DNA from: Muribaculaceae bacterium
Lineage (GTDB): Bacteria; Bacteroidota; Bacteroidia; Bacteroidales; Muribaculaceae
Direction: 5' to 3'
Assembly: GCA_022509045.1 (NCBI GenBank)
Contig: JAFLTZ010000004.1
Location: 1 to 48,212 of the forward strand
DNA length: 48,212 bases
Each line of letters begins with the position of its first letter. Position 1 is the stretch's first letter. Positions 27,545 to 37,569 of the stretch are shown piece after piece. Both the position numbers and the translations under genes were made by a program. The notes beneath the pieces are model-generated. The model worked only from the letters and a program-made list of their open reading frames with translations. It was not told where the DNA came from and ran no database searches.

Positions 27545-29389
27545 ATGAAACAAGCAAGAATATCGTTACTCCTCATTTTAACTATATTTACGACACACCT
27601 TCCTGCACAAGCACAGTTGATTGAAAAGGCAGGTCAGTTGCTGCAATCAGCTATCAACGAATTTAGTTCGGATTCTGTTGCCACACAAAACGGAGACACA
27701 CTTCCGGTTGAAGAACGATTACGACTCGATTCCATCCGGCTCCATGATATGGCACTTCTTTTACAAGAAATGAAGGAGAATGAAAACATGCTCCGCGCCG
27801 AGCTCGAGAATGTCCGCTTTAAAAGCATCCATGCCGATTCACTGAAAACAGCTGAACAGCGCAAGAGAATAGATTCTCTGCGAGTGCACACTCGCGGAAT
27901 TCCGGTTTTAGTGGATGGTGACACTCTATTCACCTTATATTCAGAACGCGGTGGATATTCTGCATCGGACCGCGCAGAAATGGCTCGTGACATTATTCTA
28001 AAAATCGGTAAAAGCACTTCACTGCAACGCGATTCTGTTCATATTCTCGATAACGAAACCTACACCGATATCATGTACGGCAAAAAAGTGATATTCAGTA
28101 TCACCGATTTAGATGCGATATGGCAAGGGACCACACGGAAAGAATTGGCAATGCAGTATATGCCAATTATCGCCAATAAAATCAACGAATTGAAAGATGA
28201 CCATAATTTGCTGCAGGTTATAAAAAGAATTGCCTTATTTCTACTCGTAATAATTGTACAATATTTGCTTATACGACTCACAAACAGTTTGTTCAAGAAG
28301 TTGCGTTGCAAAATAATACAGTTCAAACAACAACGACTCAAACCTGTGATTATTCGCGACTACGAGTTGCTCAATACAAAGCTCCTGGAGAGAATACTCC
28401 TTATGCTAAGTAATGTCGGTAGATACATAGTGCTACTTATACAATTGATGCTTAGTGTCCCCATACTGTTTGCAATCTTTCCTCAGACCGAGAAACTTGC
28501 CCTTACCATATTCCACTATATCATAGAACCGATTAAGATGGTCCTAAGGTCAATCATTGATTATATTCCAAACTTATTCATTATTGTAGTTATTTGGTTA
28601 TGTATTAAGTATATCATAAAGGGCCTCCGCTATATCTCGAATGAGATTTCAAATGAGAAATTAAAAATATCAGGGTTCTATCCCGATTGGGCACAGCCAT
28701 CGTTCAATATAATCCGCTTTCTACTCTATGCTTTCATGGTGGCGATGATTTACCCCTATTTGCCCGGTTCACATTCCGGAGTATTCCAAGGCATATCAGT
28801 ATTTGTGGGACTAATAGTATCACTCGGGTCGAGTACCGTTATCGGTAATATTATTGCCGGTCTGGTAATCACATATATGCGCCCATTTAAAATCGGAGAC
28901 CGCATCAGACTGAATGACACCACCGGAAATGTAATTGAAAAAACACCTTTTGTTACTCGATTGCGTACACCAAAGAATGAAATTGTGACCATCCCAAATT
29001 CATTTGTTATGTCGTCACACACCGTCAATTACAGCAATTCTGCCCGCCAATTTGGCTTGATTATTCACACCACCGTCACCATCGGCTATGATGCACCGTG
29101 GCGGCAGGTCCATCAACTCCTTATCAATGCTGCGCGTATCACTCCGGGAGTACTTGAAGACCCAAAACCGTTTGTACTTGAAACGGATTTGCAAGATTTT
29201 TATCCGTGTTATCAAATTAATGCATATATCAGTGAAGCAGACAGACTTGCACAGATAACATCCGAATTGCATCAAAACATACAGGATGTATTTAATGAAG
29301 CCGGAGTTGAAATTATGTCACCTCATTATTATGCAAAACGTGATGGCAGTGCTTCAACAATTCCGGAGGATGATCTCCGTAACCAATAA
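27545..29389 (+). CDS. MscS-family mechanosensitive ion channel
   Basis: A 614-residue protein with a signal peptide (QARISLLLILTIF, HLPAQAQ) and a periplasmic coiled-coil-like region (about 50-220; EMKENENMLRAELENV). Four or five membrane helices follow from about 225, then the MscS core: pore-lining helix VGLIVSLGSSTVIGNIIAGL, and the beta-domain with PFKIGDRIRLNDTTGNVIE and IPNSFVMSSHTVNYS. It opens under membrane tension to release solutes. The large N-terminal addition is common in Bacteroidetes MscS-like channels. Confidence 0.92.
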   Translation: MKQARISLLLILTIFTTHLPAQAQLIEKAGQLLQSAINEFSSDSVATQNGDTLPVEERLRLDSIRLHDMALLLQEMKENENMLRAELENVRFKSIHADSLKTAEQRKRIDSLRVHTRGIPVLVDGDTLFTLYSERGGYSASDRAEMARDIILKIGKSTSLQRDSVHILDNETYTDIMYGKKVIFSITDLDAIWQGTTRKELAMQYMPIIANKINELKDDHNLLQVIKRIALFLLVIIVQYLLIRLTNSLFKKLRCKIIQFKQQRLKPVIIRDYELLNTKLLERILLMLSNVGRYIVLLIQLMLSVPILFAIFPQTEKLALTIFHYIIEPIKMVLRSIIDYIPNLFIIVVIWLCIKYIIKGLRYISNEISNEKLKISGFYPDWAQPSFNIIRFLLYAFMVAMIYPYLPGSHSGVFQGISVFVGLIVSLGSSTVIGNIIAGLVITYMRPFKIGDRIRLNDTTGNVIEKTPFVTRLRTPKNEIVTIPNSFVMSSHTVNYSNSARQFGLIIHTTVTIGYDAPWRQVHQLLINAARITPGVLEDPKPFVLETDLQDFYPCYQINAYISEADRLAQITSELHQNIQDVFNEAGVEIMSPHYYAKRDGSASTIPEDDLRNQ

Positions 29390-29391
29390 AG

Positions 29392-29541
29392 TATTTTTCG
29401 GAATGCTTTATTAGTATAAAGCTCTAAAATATATGCGTTCCATGGAATGTCCCACGACTGTGTAAAAGTTTTTCAAGATTATTTCATCATAGCAATTTTT
29501 AGCGTTAAACAGTTAAATTATCCCCTATCACCACACGCCGA
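29392..29541 (-). ncRNA. Candidate small RNA convergent with mscS
   Basis: A strong promoter-like sequence on the minus strand (TTGACA at 29579-29574, 18 bp, TATCTTTG at 29555-29548) points away from the OPT gene and toward the end of mscS. The next about 150 bases contain no plausible gene but do contain the palindrome TTCCATGGAA (29437-29446 region) and a weak inverted repeat near 29390-29415. I propose a short RNA. No Rfam family is recognised. Confidence 0.35.
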
Positions 29542-29547
29542 TGGGTG

Positions 29548-29579
29548 CAAAGATACAAAATCGATATAGCGGTTGTCAA
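29548..29579 (-). promoter_or_regulatory. Strong promoter on the minus strand
   Basis: TTGACA-18 bp-TATCTTTG, combining a sigma70-like -35 with the Bacteroidetes -7 element. It lies downstream of the OPT gene's terminator, so it does not serve that gene. Confidence 0.6.
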
Positions 29580-29610
29580 GTGTTTTATTGATTTTTTTGA
29601 GAAATAAAAA

Positions 29611-29645
29611 ATATCGCTGCCATTATATATTAATAGCAGCGATAT
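29611..29645. terminator. Bidirectional terminator between mscS/small RNA region and the OPT gene
   Basis: ATATCGCTGC (29611-29620) pairs with GCAGCGATAT (29636-29645), with A-rich sequence before and T-rich sequence after. It serves the OPT gene on the minus strand and could stop transcripts from the left. Confidence 0.75.
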
Positions 29646-29664
29646 TTTATGTTATTGAAGATGC

Positions 29665-31608
29665 TTATTTTTCGGTTTTAGCGCGTAAACTGTCACATAT
29701 AAAGTAAACAACCAAGCCAATGTATAGAGCGAGTCCCACCGCTTGTAATTGAACTTGAGAAGCATCGTAATGATAAGAGAACCCAAAATAAGTGATAGCC
29801 GCACTGACTACCCCCATGAGAGCACCACCGGCAATAAAACCGGAAGCGAGGAGAGTGCCGCGTTCACGACGAGCATCGTTGAGTGCCTTATTTTTGCTAC
29901 GAGACGTTACAAACCAACTCACAGCACCACCGACCAAAAGCGGAGTATTAAGGTCGAGCGGAATAAACATACCAAGAGAGAAAGCCAAAGCAGGTACACC
30001 CAACCAGTTTAGCAACAGAGCCAAGATAGCCCCAATACCATAAAGGAGCCAAGGCGTATCGCCACCCATCATGAGAGGTTCGATAACAGCTGCCATAGCA
30101 TTAGCCTGAGGAGCAGCGAGTGCGTCATCGCCAGTAAATCCATAAACATCGTTAAGTACAAGCATTACACCGCCAACAGTGAGAGCAGAAACGAGAGTGC
30201 CGAGGAATTTCCAAGATTCCTGTTTACGCGGAGTGCTACCAAGCCAGTAACCTACTTTCAAGTCAGTAACCATACCGCCTGCCATAGAAAGCGCTGTACA
30301 TACAACACCACCTATTACCATTGAAGCAACAATACCGTTATACCCGTTCAATCCGACGGCAACAAATATTGCAGAAGCAATAATGAGAGTCATGAGAGTC
30401 ATACCGGAAACCGGATTGGAACCAACGATAGCTATGGCATTTGCGGCAACTGTAGTGAACAGAAATGCTATGATTGTGACAACCAAGAAAGCTACAATAG
30501 CCTGGAACAAATTGCCGATAACCCCGATGTAGAAGAACAAGAACACAACAATCAGAGCAGCAGCAAGCGCAAAAACCAGGAATTTCATAGAAATATCCTT
30601 TTGTGTGCGCAATTGCTTTGTAGTATCTGCACTTTCAGCACCTTTGATTTCTCTTCCGGCGAGTCCGACAGCATTTTTGATAATTCCCCAAGATTTGATG
30701 ATTCCAATTACACCACTCATGGCAATACCACCAATACCAATGTATCGTGCATAGTTTTTAAACAAAAATTCAGGCTCCAACTCAGGCATACTCATACCTA
30801 ACAAAGGCACAACGCAGAACCACACGAAAGCACTACCTGCAAAGATAATGAAGCTGTATTTAAGACCCACGATGTAGCCTAACCCGAGAACAGCAGCTCC
30901 GGTGTTAAGTTTAAATACCATCTTAATATCATTAGCTATCTTAGCTCCAGCGGGAATAACTGTGGTAGTGAGAGTTTCGCTCCACCATCCAAAAGTATTG
31001 AGGACAAAATCGTAGATACCACCTACGAGACCGGCAATCACAAGCGGTTTAGCCTGATTTCCACTTTTTTCACCGGAGATAAGCACCTGAGTAGTAGCTG
31101 TAGCTTCCGGGAAAGGGAATTTTCCGTGTTGATCTGCACAGAAATATTTTCTGAATGGTATAAAAAACAGAATACCCAAAACACCACCCAAAAGAGAACT
31201 AAGGAAAATTTCAATGAAATTTACGGCAATTTCGGGATACTTAGCTTTCAGAATGTAAAGTGCCGGCAAAGTAAAGATAGCTCCAGCAACAATCACACCC
31301 GAGCAAGCACCTATGGATTGAATAATCACATTTTGTCCGAGCGCATTTTTTTTGCCTGTAGCACTTGACAAACCGACTGCAATGATGGCAATAGGAATGG
31401 CCGCTTCAAAAACCTGCCCCACTTTCAAACCCAAAAAGGCAGCTGCAGCACTAAAAATCACAGCCATCAAAAGTCCCATTGACACCGAATAAGGGGTAGC
31501 CTCCGGATAAATCTTATCCGGTCGCATAGGCGGAATGTATTGCTCATTTTCGCCAAGTTCACGGAATGCATTTTCCGGAATACCGAGTTGTTCTTCGTCT
31601 TTTTTCAT
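29665..31608 (-). CDS. OPT-family oligopeptide/metal-chelate transporter
   Basis: A 647-residue membrane protein with about 14-16 membrane segments. It matches the OPT family: PYSVSMGLLMAVIFSAAAAF near the N-terminus, FIPFRKYFCADQHGKFPFPE, and VGSNPVSGMTLMTL in the middle. These carriers move small peptides or peptide-like metal chelates using the proton gradient. The precise substrate is unknown. It is monocistronic and ends at a terminator. Confidence 0.93.
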   Translation of the reverse strand: MKKDEEQLGIPENAFRELGENEQYIPPMRPDKIYPEATPYSVSMGLLMAVIFSAAAAFLGLKVGQVFEAAIPIAIIAVGLSSATGKKNALGQNVIIQSIGACSGVIVAGAIFTLPALYILKAKYPEIAVNFIEIFLSSLLGGVLGILFFIPFRKYFCADQHGKFPFPEATATTQVLISGEKSGNQAKPLVIAGLVGGIYDFVLNTFGWWSETLTTTVIPAGAKIANDIKMVFKLNTGAAVLGLGYIVGLKYSFIIFAGSAFVWFCVVPLLGMSMPELEPEFLFKNYARYIGIGGIAMSGVIGIIKSWGIIKNAVGLAGREIKGAESADTTKQLRTQKDISMKFLVFALAAALIVVFLFFYIGVIGNLFQAIVAFLVVTIIAFLFTTVAANAIAIVGSNPVSGMTLMTLIIASAIFVAVGLNGYNGIVASMVIGGVVCTALSMAGGMVTDLKVGYWLGSTPRKQESWKFLGTLVSALTVGGVMLVLNDVYGFTGDDALAAPQANAMAAVIEPLMMGGDTPWLLYGIGAILALLLNWLGVPALAFSLGMFIPLDLNTPLLVGGAVSWFVTSRSKNKALNDARRERGTLLASGFIAGGALMGVVSAAITYFGFSYHYDASQVQLQAVGLALYIGLVVYFICDSLRAKTEK

Positions 31609-31677
31609 ATCTACACAAAAATCATGTTTAGTTTCAGTACGCGAAGATAGCTAATAATCTCTATACTTCACGTATAT

Positions 31678-32577
31678 TCAATTCGTTTTTTTATATCGAA
31701 CATTATGCCAAACTACATACGACAATAAAATCATATTCATCAGCAAGGCATACACAATGGCAGGAATCGCCATTAGTTGACTATTGAAAACCAACGGACT
31801 CACAGCTACAGCAATAGCCTGTGCGGCATTTTGCATACCAATCTCAATGACTATCGTGCGTGATTGTTTCGGTGAAAGTCGAAAACTGCGAGCCAACACT
31901 TTGCCACACAACATAGATATGATTATCAGCAATGCAGTAGCCAGCCCAAGTTGGGCAATATTATCAATAATTACATCTTTATTTTGCATAAAAAACACAC
32001 CGGCAAGCAACAGCAGCAAAGGGAAAGCCAACCGTCCGAGAATTGTGTGTATAATCATTACTCGTTTATCGAAAAACTTCCGAACAATTATTCCGAGAAC
32101 CACAGGCAATAATACCAACACTACATTTTGCATAAACAATTTTATAACCGGAAGGTCGATTCTATTGTCTTGCAAAAAATTGCAAGAATCACCAAGATAA
32201 TTGAGAGCCACCCATATTAACAGCGGCATAGTGACAAGCGTAATTATACTACTAAAAGCCGTTAATGTAACAGATAAAGCCACATCACCCTTTACCAACA
32301 TGGAGAAAACATTAGAAGAACTCCCTCCGGGACAGCAAGCAATAAGCATGAAGCCCAAGAACCATACCGACTGTATATCAGCAAAACAGGCAATAAGAAA
32401 TGCCACAACCGGCAACACCACTATTTGCCCAATCATTCCAGCCAGTACGGCTTTTTTCTCCTTACGGAGCAGAAGGAAATCTTTAACACTAAGCGTGAGA
32501 CCGATATCAAACATGAGCAGAGTGAGTATCGGAAGAACTATATATATAGATTTAGCAAGCATACCGAAATTATTCAA
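31678..32577 (-). CDS. Bile acid:sodium symporter-family (BASS) transporter
   Basis: A 299-residue protein with about ten membrane segments. The N-terminus (VLPILTLLMFDIGLTLSVKD) and the CCPGGSSSNVFSMLVKGD segment match the conserved BASS sodium-binding region, and EIGMQNAAQAIAVAV is the second conserved motif. Members carry bile acids or other organic anions with sodium. The substrate is not determined by sequence alone. A good promoter lies directly upstream. Confidence 0.9.
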   Translation of the reverse strand: MNNFGMLAKSIYIVLPILTLLMFDIGLTLSVKDFLLLRKEKKAVLAGMIGQIVVLPVVAFLIACFADIQSVWFLGFMLIACCPGGSSSNVFSMLVKGDVALSVTLTAFSSIITLVTMPLLIWVALNYLGDSCNFLQDNRIDLPVIKLFMQNVVLVLLPVVLGIIVRKFFDKRVMIIHTILGRLAFPLLLLLAGVFFMQNKDVIIDNIAQLGLATALLIIISMLCGKVLARSFRLSPKQSRTIVIEIGMQNAAQAIAVAVSPLVFNSQLMAIPAIVYALLMNMILLSYVVWHNVRYKKTN

Positions 32578-32595
32578 AATTTGTAATCGTTAATA

Positions 32596-32627
32596 CAAAA
32601 GTAATACTACGGCTCAATACGACCAAA
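32596..32627 (-). promoter_or_regulatory. Promoter of the BASS transporter
   Basis: Minus-strand TTTG (32627-32624), 20 bp, TACTTTTG (32603-32596): a close match to the Bacteroidetes TTTG/TAnnTTTG promoter. Confidence 0.65.
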
Positions 32628-32733
32628 TACATCCACATTTTTCACTATTTGTTATAGAATACCAACAGGAGACATGGCAACTATTCCTAAGAAATATCGC
32701 ACTAAATTGGACTCAGATATAGCGGTTTTTTTG

Positions 32734-32741
32734 TAATTTTG
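32734..32741 (+). promoter_or_regulatory. -7-like element before the ABC ATPase gene
   Basis: TAATTTTG matches TAnnTTTG. The transcript would begin only 6-12 bases before the ATG, and no -33 box is seen, so this is tentative. Confidence 0.35.
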
Positions 32742-32753
32742 CAGAAAATTTCA

Positions 32754-33686
32754 ATGATTATGAATTTAGTTGAAGTAGAACATGTGTCGAAACAATATTC
32801 CAACCACAAAGCACTTGACGATGTGAGTCTGGAAGTTCCGGAGGGGACAATATATGGATTACTTGGTCCTAATGGTGCCGGAAAAACGACACTAATCCGT
32901 ATAATAAACCGAATCACGGCTCCAGACACAGGGATAGTGCGCTTAAACGGACACCCACTACAGGAGTCGGATATATATAACATAGGTTATCTGCCTGAGG
33001 AACGAGGTCTTTATAAAAAAATGAAAGTAGGAGATCAGGCAGTGTTTTTTGCCCGACTCAAGGGTTTATCAAAAGCAGAGGCAGTACAACGTTTGCGATT
33101 TTGGTTTGATAAGTTCGAAATTTCCGATTGGTGGAATCGCAAAGTAGAGGAACTTTCAAAAGGGATGGCCCAGAAAGTTCAATTTATCACTACGGTGCTC
33201 CATGAGCCGAAATTACTGATATTTGACGAGCCGTTTTCCGGCTTCGACCCTATAAATGCCAATATGTTGAAGGAGGAAATATTAGGACTGCGCGACAAAG
33301 GCGCAACTATTATATTCTCCACCCACAACATGGCTTCGGTAGAAGAAATATGCGACAATATCACGCTAATCAACAAGTCGCACAATATACTTTCCGGCCC
33401 AGTGGCAGAGATTCGAAGACGCTACGGCAAAAACCGGTATTCGATTGGTTTTACAGGGGTAATAGAATCTCTTGAATCTGCGATAGCAGAACAAGCAATA
33501 GTGCTACCGGGAGAGAGTCTCGGATATGCAAATATCACACTGAATCCCGGAGTGAAACTTAGAGAAATAATACCGGCAATAAATGATGCAGTTGAAATCA
33601 AGTCGATATCAGAGGATATACCGTCAATGAATGAGATTTTCATACACACAGTGGATGAATATAATGAAAATCACAGTCAAAATTAA
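32754..33686 (+). CDS. ABC exporter ATPase (NatA-like)
   Basis: From the ATG at 32754 the product is 310 residues; ATG at 32760 and TTG at 32739 are alternatives. Walker A is GPNGAGKTT, the signature is LSKGMAQKV, Walker B is LLIFDEPFSGFDP, and the switch region is STHNMASVEEI. A C-terminal extension of about 80 residues resembles the DUF4162 domain of ABC-2 exporters. It pairs with the permease 8 bp downstream. Similar NatAB systems export sodium or small molecules; the substrate here is unknown. Confidence 0.92.
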   Translation: MIMNLVEVEHVSKQYSNHKALDDVSLEVPEGTIYGLLGPNGAGKTTLIRIINRITAPDTGIVRLNGHPLQESDIYNIGYLPEERGLYKKMKVGDQAVFFARLKGLSKAEAVQRLRFWFDKFEISDWWNRKVEELSKGMAQKVQFITTVLHEPKLLIFDEPFSGFDPINANMLKEEILGLRDKGATIIFSTHNMASVEEICDNITLINKSHNILSGPVAEIRRRYGKNRYSIGFTGVIESLESAIAEQAIVLPGESLGYANITLNPGVKLREIIPAINDAVEIKSISEDIPSMNEIFIHTVDEYNENHSQN

Positions 33687-33694
33687 AAGAGGAA

Positions 33695-35011
33695 ATGGAA
33701 TCGAAAATAGGAATCATAGTGGCTCGCGAATTTAATGAGCGCGTGCGCAAGAAGAGTTTCATAATTACTACAATACTTGCACCAATATTTATGGTTGCAG
33801 TGATGGTTCTCCCTGTGGTGTTCACACTGTTTAGCTTTTCGGAAGAGAAAGTAATAGCAGTGGTGGACGAAAGCGGGATTGTAGCACCAAAACTTGAAAG
33901 CGACAAAGAGATTATATACATCACAGATTCTGATCCGATAGCAGAGGTAAGAAAACGCGAAGATGTGTTTGGTGTGCTATATATAAACAAAGATGTGGTA
34001 AAAAATCCAAACGGAGTGAAACTCTACACTAATGACGCGTTGCCTATATTCATAGAAGCAAGCATCACACACACAGTAAAAAGTGTTGTGCGCGACAGCA
34101 GGTTGCAATCGTATAATATAGAGAATATAGAAGCCATACTTGCCGATGCAGAAGTGAATATGACATTACAGACATTCAAGAATAACAGCAACCCCGATAA
34201 AGATGAAGAATCGGCGTCGGCTACAACGTCATACATATTGGGATTATTTCTCTCAATGGCACTATATATGCTGATGCTTTTATACGGTCAGGCTGTGATG
34301 AATTCGATAGTGGAGGAGAAAGGCAACCGCGTGCTTGAAGTAATGGTGGGGTCGGTGAAGCCATTCCAGCTTATGTTTGGCAAAATACTTGGCGTAGGAG
34401 CCGTAGCGGTAGTACAACTACTGATATGGTCGGTGCTTGTAACACTAATTAGCGGAGTATTGATGCCCAGTCTTATACCGGCAGATATGATGTCAGAAGT
34501 GTCGGCTATGCAAGCAGGAACGTTAGACACGACAAATGCACATTTTGATATGGACCTCATTCAAACTATCTCTGTGATAAGCAATGTGTGGTATATAGTG
34601 AGAATATTCGGATATATGGTGCTGTATTTGATAGGAGGTTATTTCTTCTATTCGGCAATATATGCGGCAGTGGGCTCGGCAGTGGAAAATATACAGGATG
34701 CCGCACAACTGAGTAATATTGCAACACTACCGATTATATTCGGTATAATATTTGAAATGTCGTGTATTCAAGACCCTAATGGTTCACTCGCATTCTGGGG
34801 GTCGATGGTCCCGTTCATATCTCCGATGGTGATGGTTGTGCGATTGCCGTTTGATGTTCCTGACTGGCAGGTGCTTGTGTCGCTTGCAATACTATATGCG
34901 TCGTGTGTTGGCATGGTGTGGTTTGCCGCTAAAATATACCGAGTTGGTATATTTATGTATGGCAAAAAGCCCACACTGAAAGAACTTGCCAAATGGGCAA
35001 TGTACAAATAA
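33695..35011 (+). CDS. ABC-2-type exporter permease (NatB-like)
   Basis: A 438-residue membrane protein beginning with a helix (FIITTILAPIFMVAVMVLPV), then an extracytoplasmic domain (about 50-175) and five or six C-terminal helices. The segment NSIVEEKGNRVLEVMVGSVK, followed by the GKILGVGAVA helix, is characteristic of ABC-2 permeases. It follows its ATPase by 8 bp and precedes typA by 30 bp. Substrate unknown. Confidence 0.9.
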   Translation: MESKIGIIVAREFNERVRKKSFIITTILAPIFMVAVMVLPVVFTLFSFSEEKVIAVVDESGIVAPKLESDKEIIYITDSDPIAEVRKREDVFGVLYINKDVVKNPNGVKLYTNDALPIFIEASITHTVKSVVRDSRLQSYNIENIEAILADAEVNMTLQTFKNNSNPDKDEESASATTSYILGLFLSMALYMLMLLYGQAVMNSIVEEKGNRVLEVMVGSVKPFQLMFGKILGVGAVAVVQLLIWSVLVTLISGVLMPSLIPADMMSEVSAMQAGTLDTTNAHFDMDLIQTISVISNVWYIVRIFGYMVLYLIGGYFFYSAIYAAVGSAVENIQDAAQLSNIATLPIIFGIIFEMSCIQDPNGSLAFWGSMVPFISPMVMVVRLPFDVPDWQVLVSLAILYASCVGMVWFAAKIYRVGIFMYGKKPTLKELAKWAMYK

Positions 35012-35041
35012 AAAAGGATGACTAAAGAATCGTAGCAAAGT

Positions 35042-36841
35042 ATGCAAAAAATAAGAAACGTTGCCATTATTGCGCATGTCGATCATGGTAAAACCACATT
35101 GGTTGATAAAATGTTGCTTGCCGGAAATTTGTTTCGTGAGAATCAAAATGCCGGTGAATTGATACTTGACAATAATGATTTGGAACGCGAACGCGGAATA
35201 ACAATTCTGTCTAAAAATGTATCAATTAAGTATAAGGATTATAAAATAAACATTATAGACACTCCGGGACACGCAGACTTTGGCGGAGAAGTGGAACGCG
35301 TGCTCAATATGGCCGACGGATGTCTTTTGCTCGTGGATGCGTTTGAAGGTCCGATGCCACAAACTCGTTTTGTGTTGCAGAAGGCTATTCAAATGGGATT
35401 GAAACCGGTTGTTGTTGTAAACAAGGTAGATAAACCGAATTGTCGCCCCGAAGAGGTGAACGAAATGGTGTTTGACCTTATGTGCAATCTTGATGCCACA
35501 GAAGACCAACTTGATTTTCCTACAATTTACGGTTCAGCAAAACAAAACTGGATGAGCACTTCGTGGCAAAAGCCAACCACAGATATTACAGCAGTGCTCG
35601 ATGCAATTATAAAATATATTCCTGAGCCGAAAGTTATAGAAGGCGACCCGCAGATGCTCATCACCTCGCTCGATTATAGTAATTATGTCGGGCGAATAGC
35701 CGTGGGACGAGTACACCGTGGCACAATACGTGAAGGCATGGATGTGGGATTGGTAAAAAAAGACGGCACAGTGGTACGCCAACGCATAAAAGAACTTCAC
35801 ACATTTGAGGGGATGGCTCGCAAAAAAGTGCATGAGGTGTCGAGCGGTGACCTTTGTGCAATCGTGGGACTTGACGATTTTGAAATTGGTGATACAATCA
35901 CTCTTTATGACAACCCGGAATCACTTCCGCGCATAGCAATAGACGAGCCAACGATGTCAATGACATTTACTATCAACGATTCCCCATTTTTCGGTCAGGA
36001 TGGAAAATATGTTACGACTCGCCACATTGCCGACCGACTCATTCGCGAATTGGATAAGAATTTGGCACTCCGTGTGGGACGCACTGAGAAGGAAGATTCA
36101 TGGATTGTATATGGCAGAGGCGTTTTGCATTTGTCTATACTTATTGAGACGATGCGTCGCGAAGGATACGAATTGCAAGTGGGACAGCCACAGGTTATAA
36201 TAAAGGAAATCGACGGAGTAAAATGTGAACCTGTGGAATTGCTATCAATAAATGTACCGGAAGAATATTCGAGCAAGATTATCGATATGGTGACTCGTCG
36301 TCGTGGCGAAATGGTATCGATGACAACGCAGAACGACCGCATACATATAGAATTCAACATTCCATCGCGCGGAATTATCGGACTACGCGGGAACGTGCTT
36401 ACCGGTTCGGCCGGAGAAGCAATAATGAGTCATAGATTTCTGGAGTATCAACCGTGGAAGGGGGATATAGAACGACGCACGAATGGTTCCCTTATAGCAA
36501 TGGAAAACGGAACCGCATACGCTTATGCCTTAGACAAGTTACAAGATAGAGGCCGATTCTTCATATTCCCACAAGAAGAGGTGTATGCCGGACAAATAGT
36601 CGGAGAAAATGCCAAAGAAGGCGATATCGTGGTGAATGTGACAAAATCGAAAAAACTCACAAATACCCGTGCATCAGGCTCTGACGACAAAGCTCGAATA
36701 ATTCCGCCGATAGTGTTCTCTTTGGAGGAAGCACTCGAATATATCAAGGAAGATGAGTATGTGGAGGTTACACCGCATAATATACGATTGCGCAAAATAA
36801 TTCTTGACGAAACGGAGCGCAAACGCGCCAATCGGTCGTAG
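35042..36841 (+). CDS. typA: Translational GTPase TypA/BipA
   Basis: A 599-residue GTPase of the expected length. The motifs [34 protein letters not shown] and NKVDKP are present. The C-terminal region carries [18 protein letters not shown] and [13 protein letters not shown], both specific to BipA. It binds ribosomes and aids assembly of the large subunit under stress. It ends 2 bp before the convergent ABC ATPase gene, leaving no room for a terminator between them. Confidence 0.97.
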   Translation: MQKIRNVAIIAHVDHGKTTLVDKMLLAGNLFRENQNAGELILDNNDLERERGITILSKNVSIKYKDYKINIIDTPGHADFGGEVERVLNMADGCLLLVDAFEGPMPQTRFVLQKAIQMGLKPVVVVNKVDKPNCRPEEVNEMVFDLMCNLDATEDQLDFPTIYGSAKQNWMSTSWQKPTTDITAVLDAIIKYIPEPKVIEGDPQMLITSLDYSNYVGRIAVGRVHRGTIREGMDVGLVKKDGTVVRQRIKELHTFEGMARKKVHEVSSGDLCAIVGLDDFEIGDTITLYDNPESLPRIAIDEPTMSMTFTINDSPFFGQDGKYVTTRHIADRLIRELDKNLALRVGRTEKEDSWIVYGRGVLHLSILIETMRREGYELQVGQPQVIIKEIDGVKCEPVELLSINVPEEYSSKIIDMVTRRRGEMVSMTTQNDRIHIEFNIPSRGIIGLRGNVLTGSAGEAIMSHRFLEYQPWKGDIERRTNGSLIAMENGTAYAYALDKLQDRGRFFIFPQEEVYAGQIVGENAKEGDIVVNVTKSKKLTNTRASGSDDKARIIPPIVFSLEEALEYIKEDEYVEVTPHNIRLRKIILDETERKRANRS

Positions 36842-36843
36842 TG

Positions 36844-37569
36844 TTATCTTTTCACATCAGAGATATTAAATACCCTATCAATATGCCCCGATGCAATCAT
36901 TGCATTTGTGGGCATATTGTGCAATAAAGGGGTATCGATAAGCATTATATTATCGCAAATGCTTTTCGCAATGTCAAGTTCGTGGGTGGAAAACAATACG
37001 CATTTATTATGCTTTTCCGCAAGATTATGAAGGAGGCGACATAACTCATAGCGATTGGGGATATCGAGAAACGAAGTTGGTTCATCAAGGAGAATTACAG
37101 GCGTTTCCTGCGCCAAAGCTCTTGCTATCATAACTCTTTGACATTCGCCATCACTCATCTTGTCAATAGAAACATCAGCAAAGCTACCCATACCAACAGC
37201 CTCAAGAACAGCATACACTACTTGCTCATCTTGTGGTTGCATACGCCCCATCCAGTTGGTATATGGTGCTCGTCCAATAGCTACCACATCGCAGCATTTC
37301 ATGTTGGATATCCTTGGACGGTGTGTCGATACAAAAGCAATCTTTTTAGCCCGATCGTGCGGGGTGATTTTTCGCAAATCTACTCCGGCTATCTTTATTT
37401 CACCGGAATAATCAGCATTAAGTCCGGCAATTGCCCGCAATAGTGTAGATTTTCCACTGCCGTTTCGCCCCAGTAAGGCAGTCATTCCGGATGCCGGAAT
37501 CATCGCTCCCACATTGGTTAATAACCTTTTTGAGCCGTATCCTATCGAAAAATCCGACAATTCTATCAT
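36844..37569 (-). CDS. ABC importer ATPase of FecE/BtuD type
   Basis: A 241-residue ATPase: Walker A GRNGSGKST, signature MSDGECQRVMIARA, Walker B VILLDEPTSFLDIP, and switch His in STHELD. It overlaps the FecCD-type permease by 4 bp. The pair imports iron siderophores, haem or cobalamin. No substrate-binding protein or TonB receptor lies next to it in this window, so the cargo is not determined. Confidence 0.9.
   Translation of the reverse strand: MIELSDFSIGYGSKRLLTNVGAMIPASGMTALLGRNGSGKSTLLRAIAGLNADYSGEIKIAGVDLRKITPHDRAKKIAFVSTHRPRISNMKCCDVVAIGRAPYTNWMGRMQPQDEQVVYAVLEAVGMGSFADVSIDKMSDGECQRVMIARALAQETPVILLDEPTSFLDIPNRYELCRLLHNLAEKHNKCVLFSTHELDIAKSICDNIMLIDTPLLHNMPTNAMIASGHIDRVFNISDVKR

Noticed and set aside
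32674-32736. 20-codon open frame with an AGGAG sequence upstream, just before the ABC ATPase gene
   Set aside because: Very short, no promoter of its own, and no recognisable product; most likely chance.
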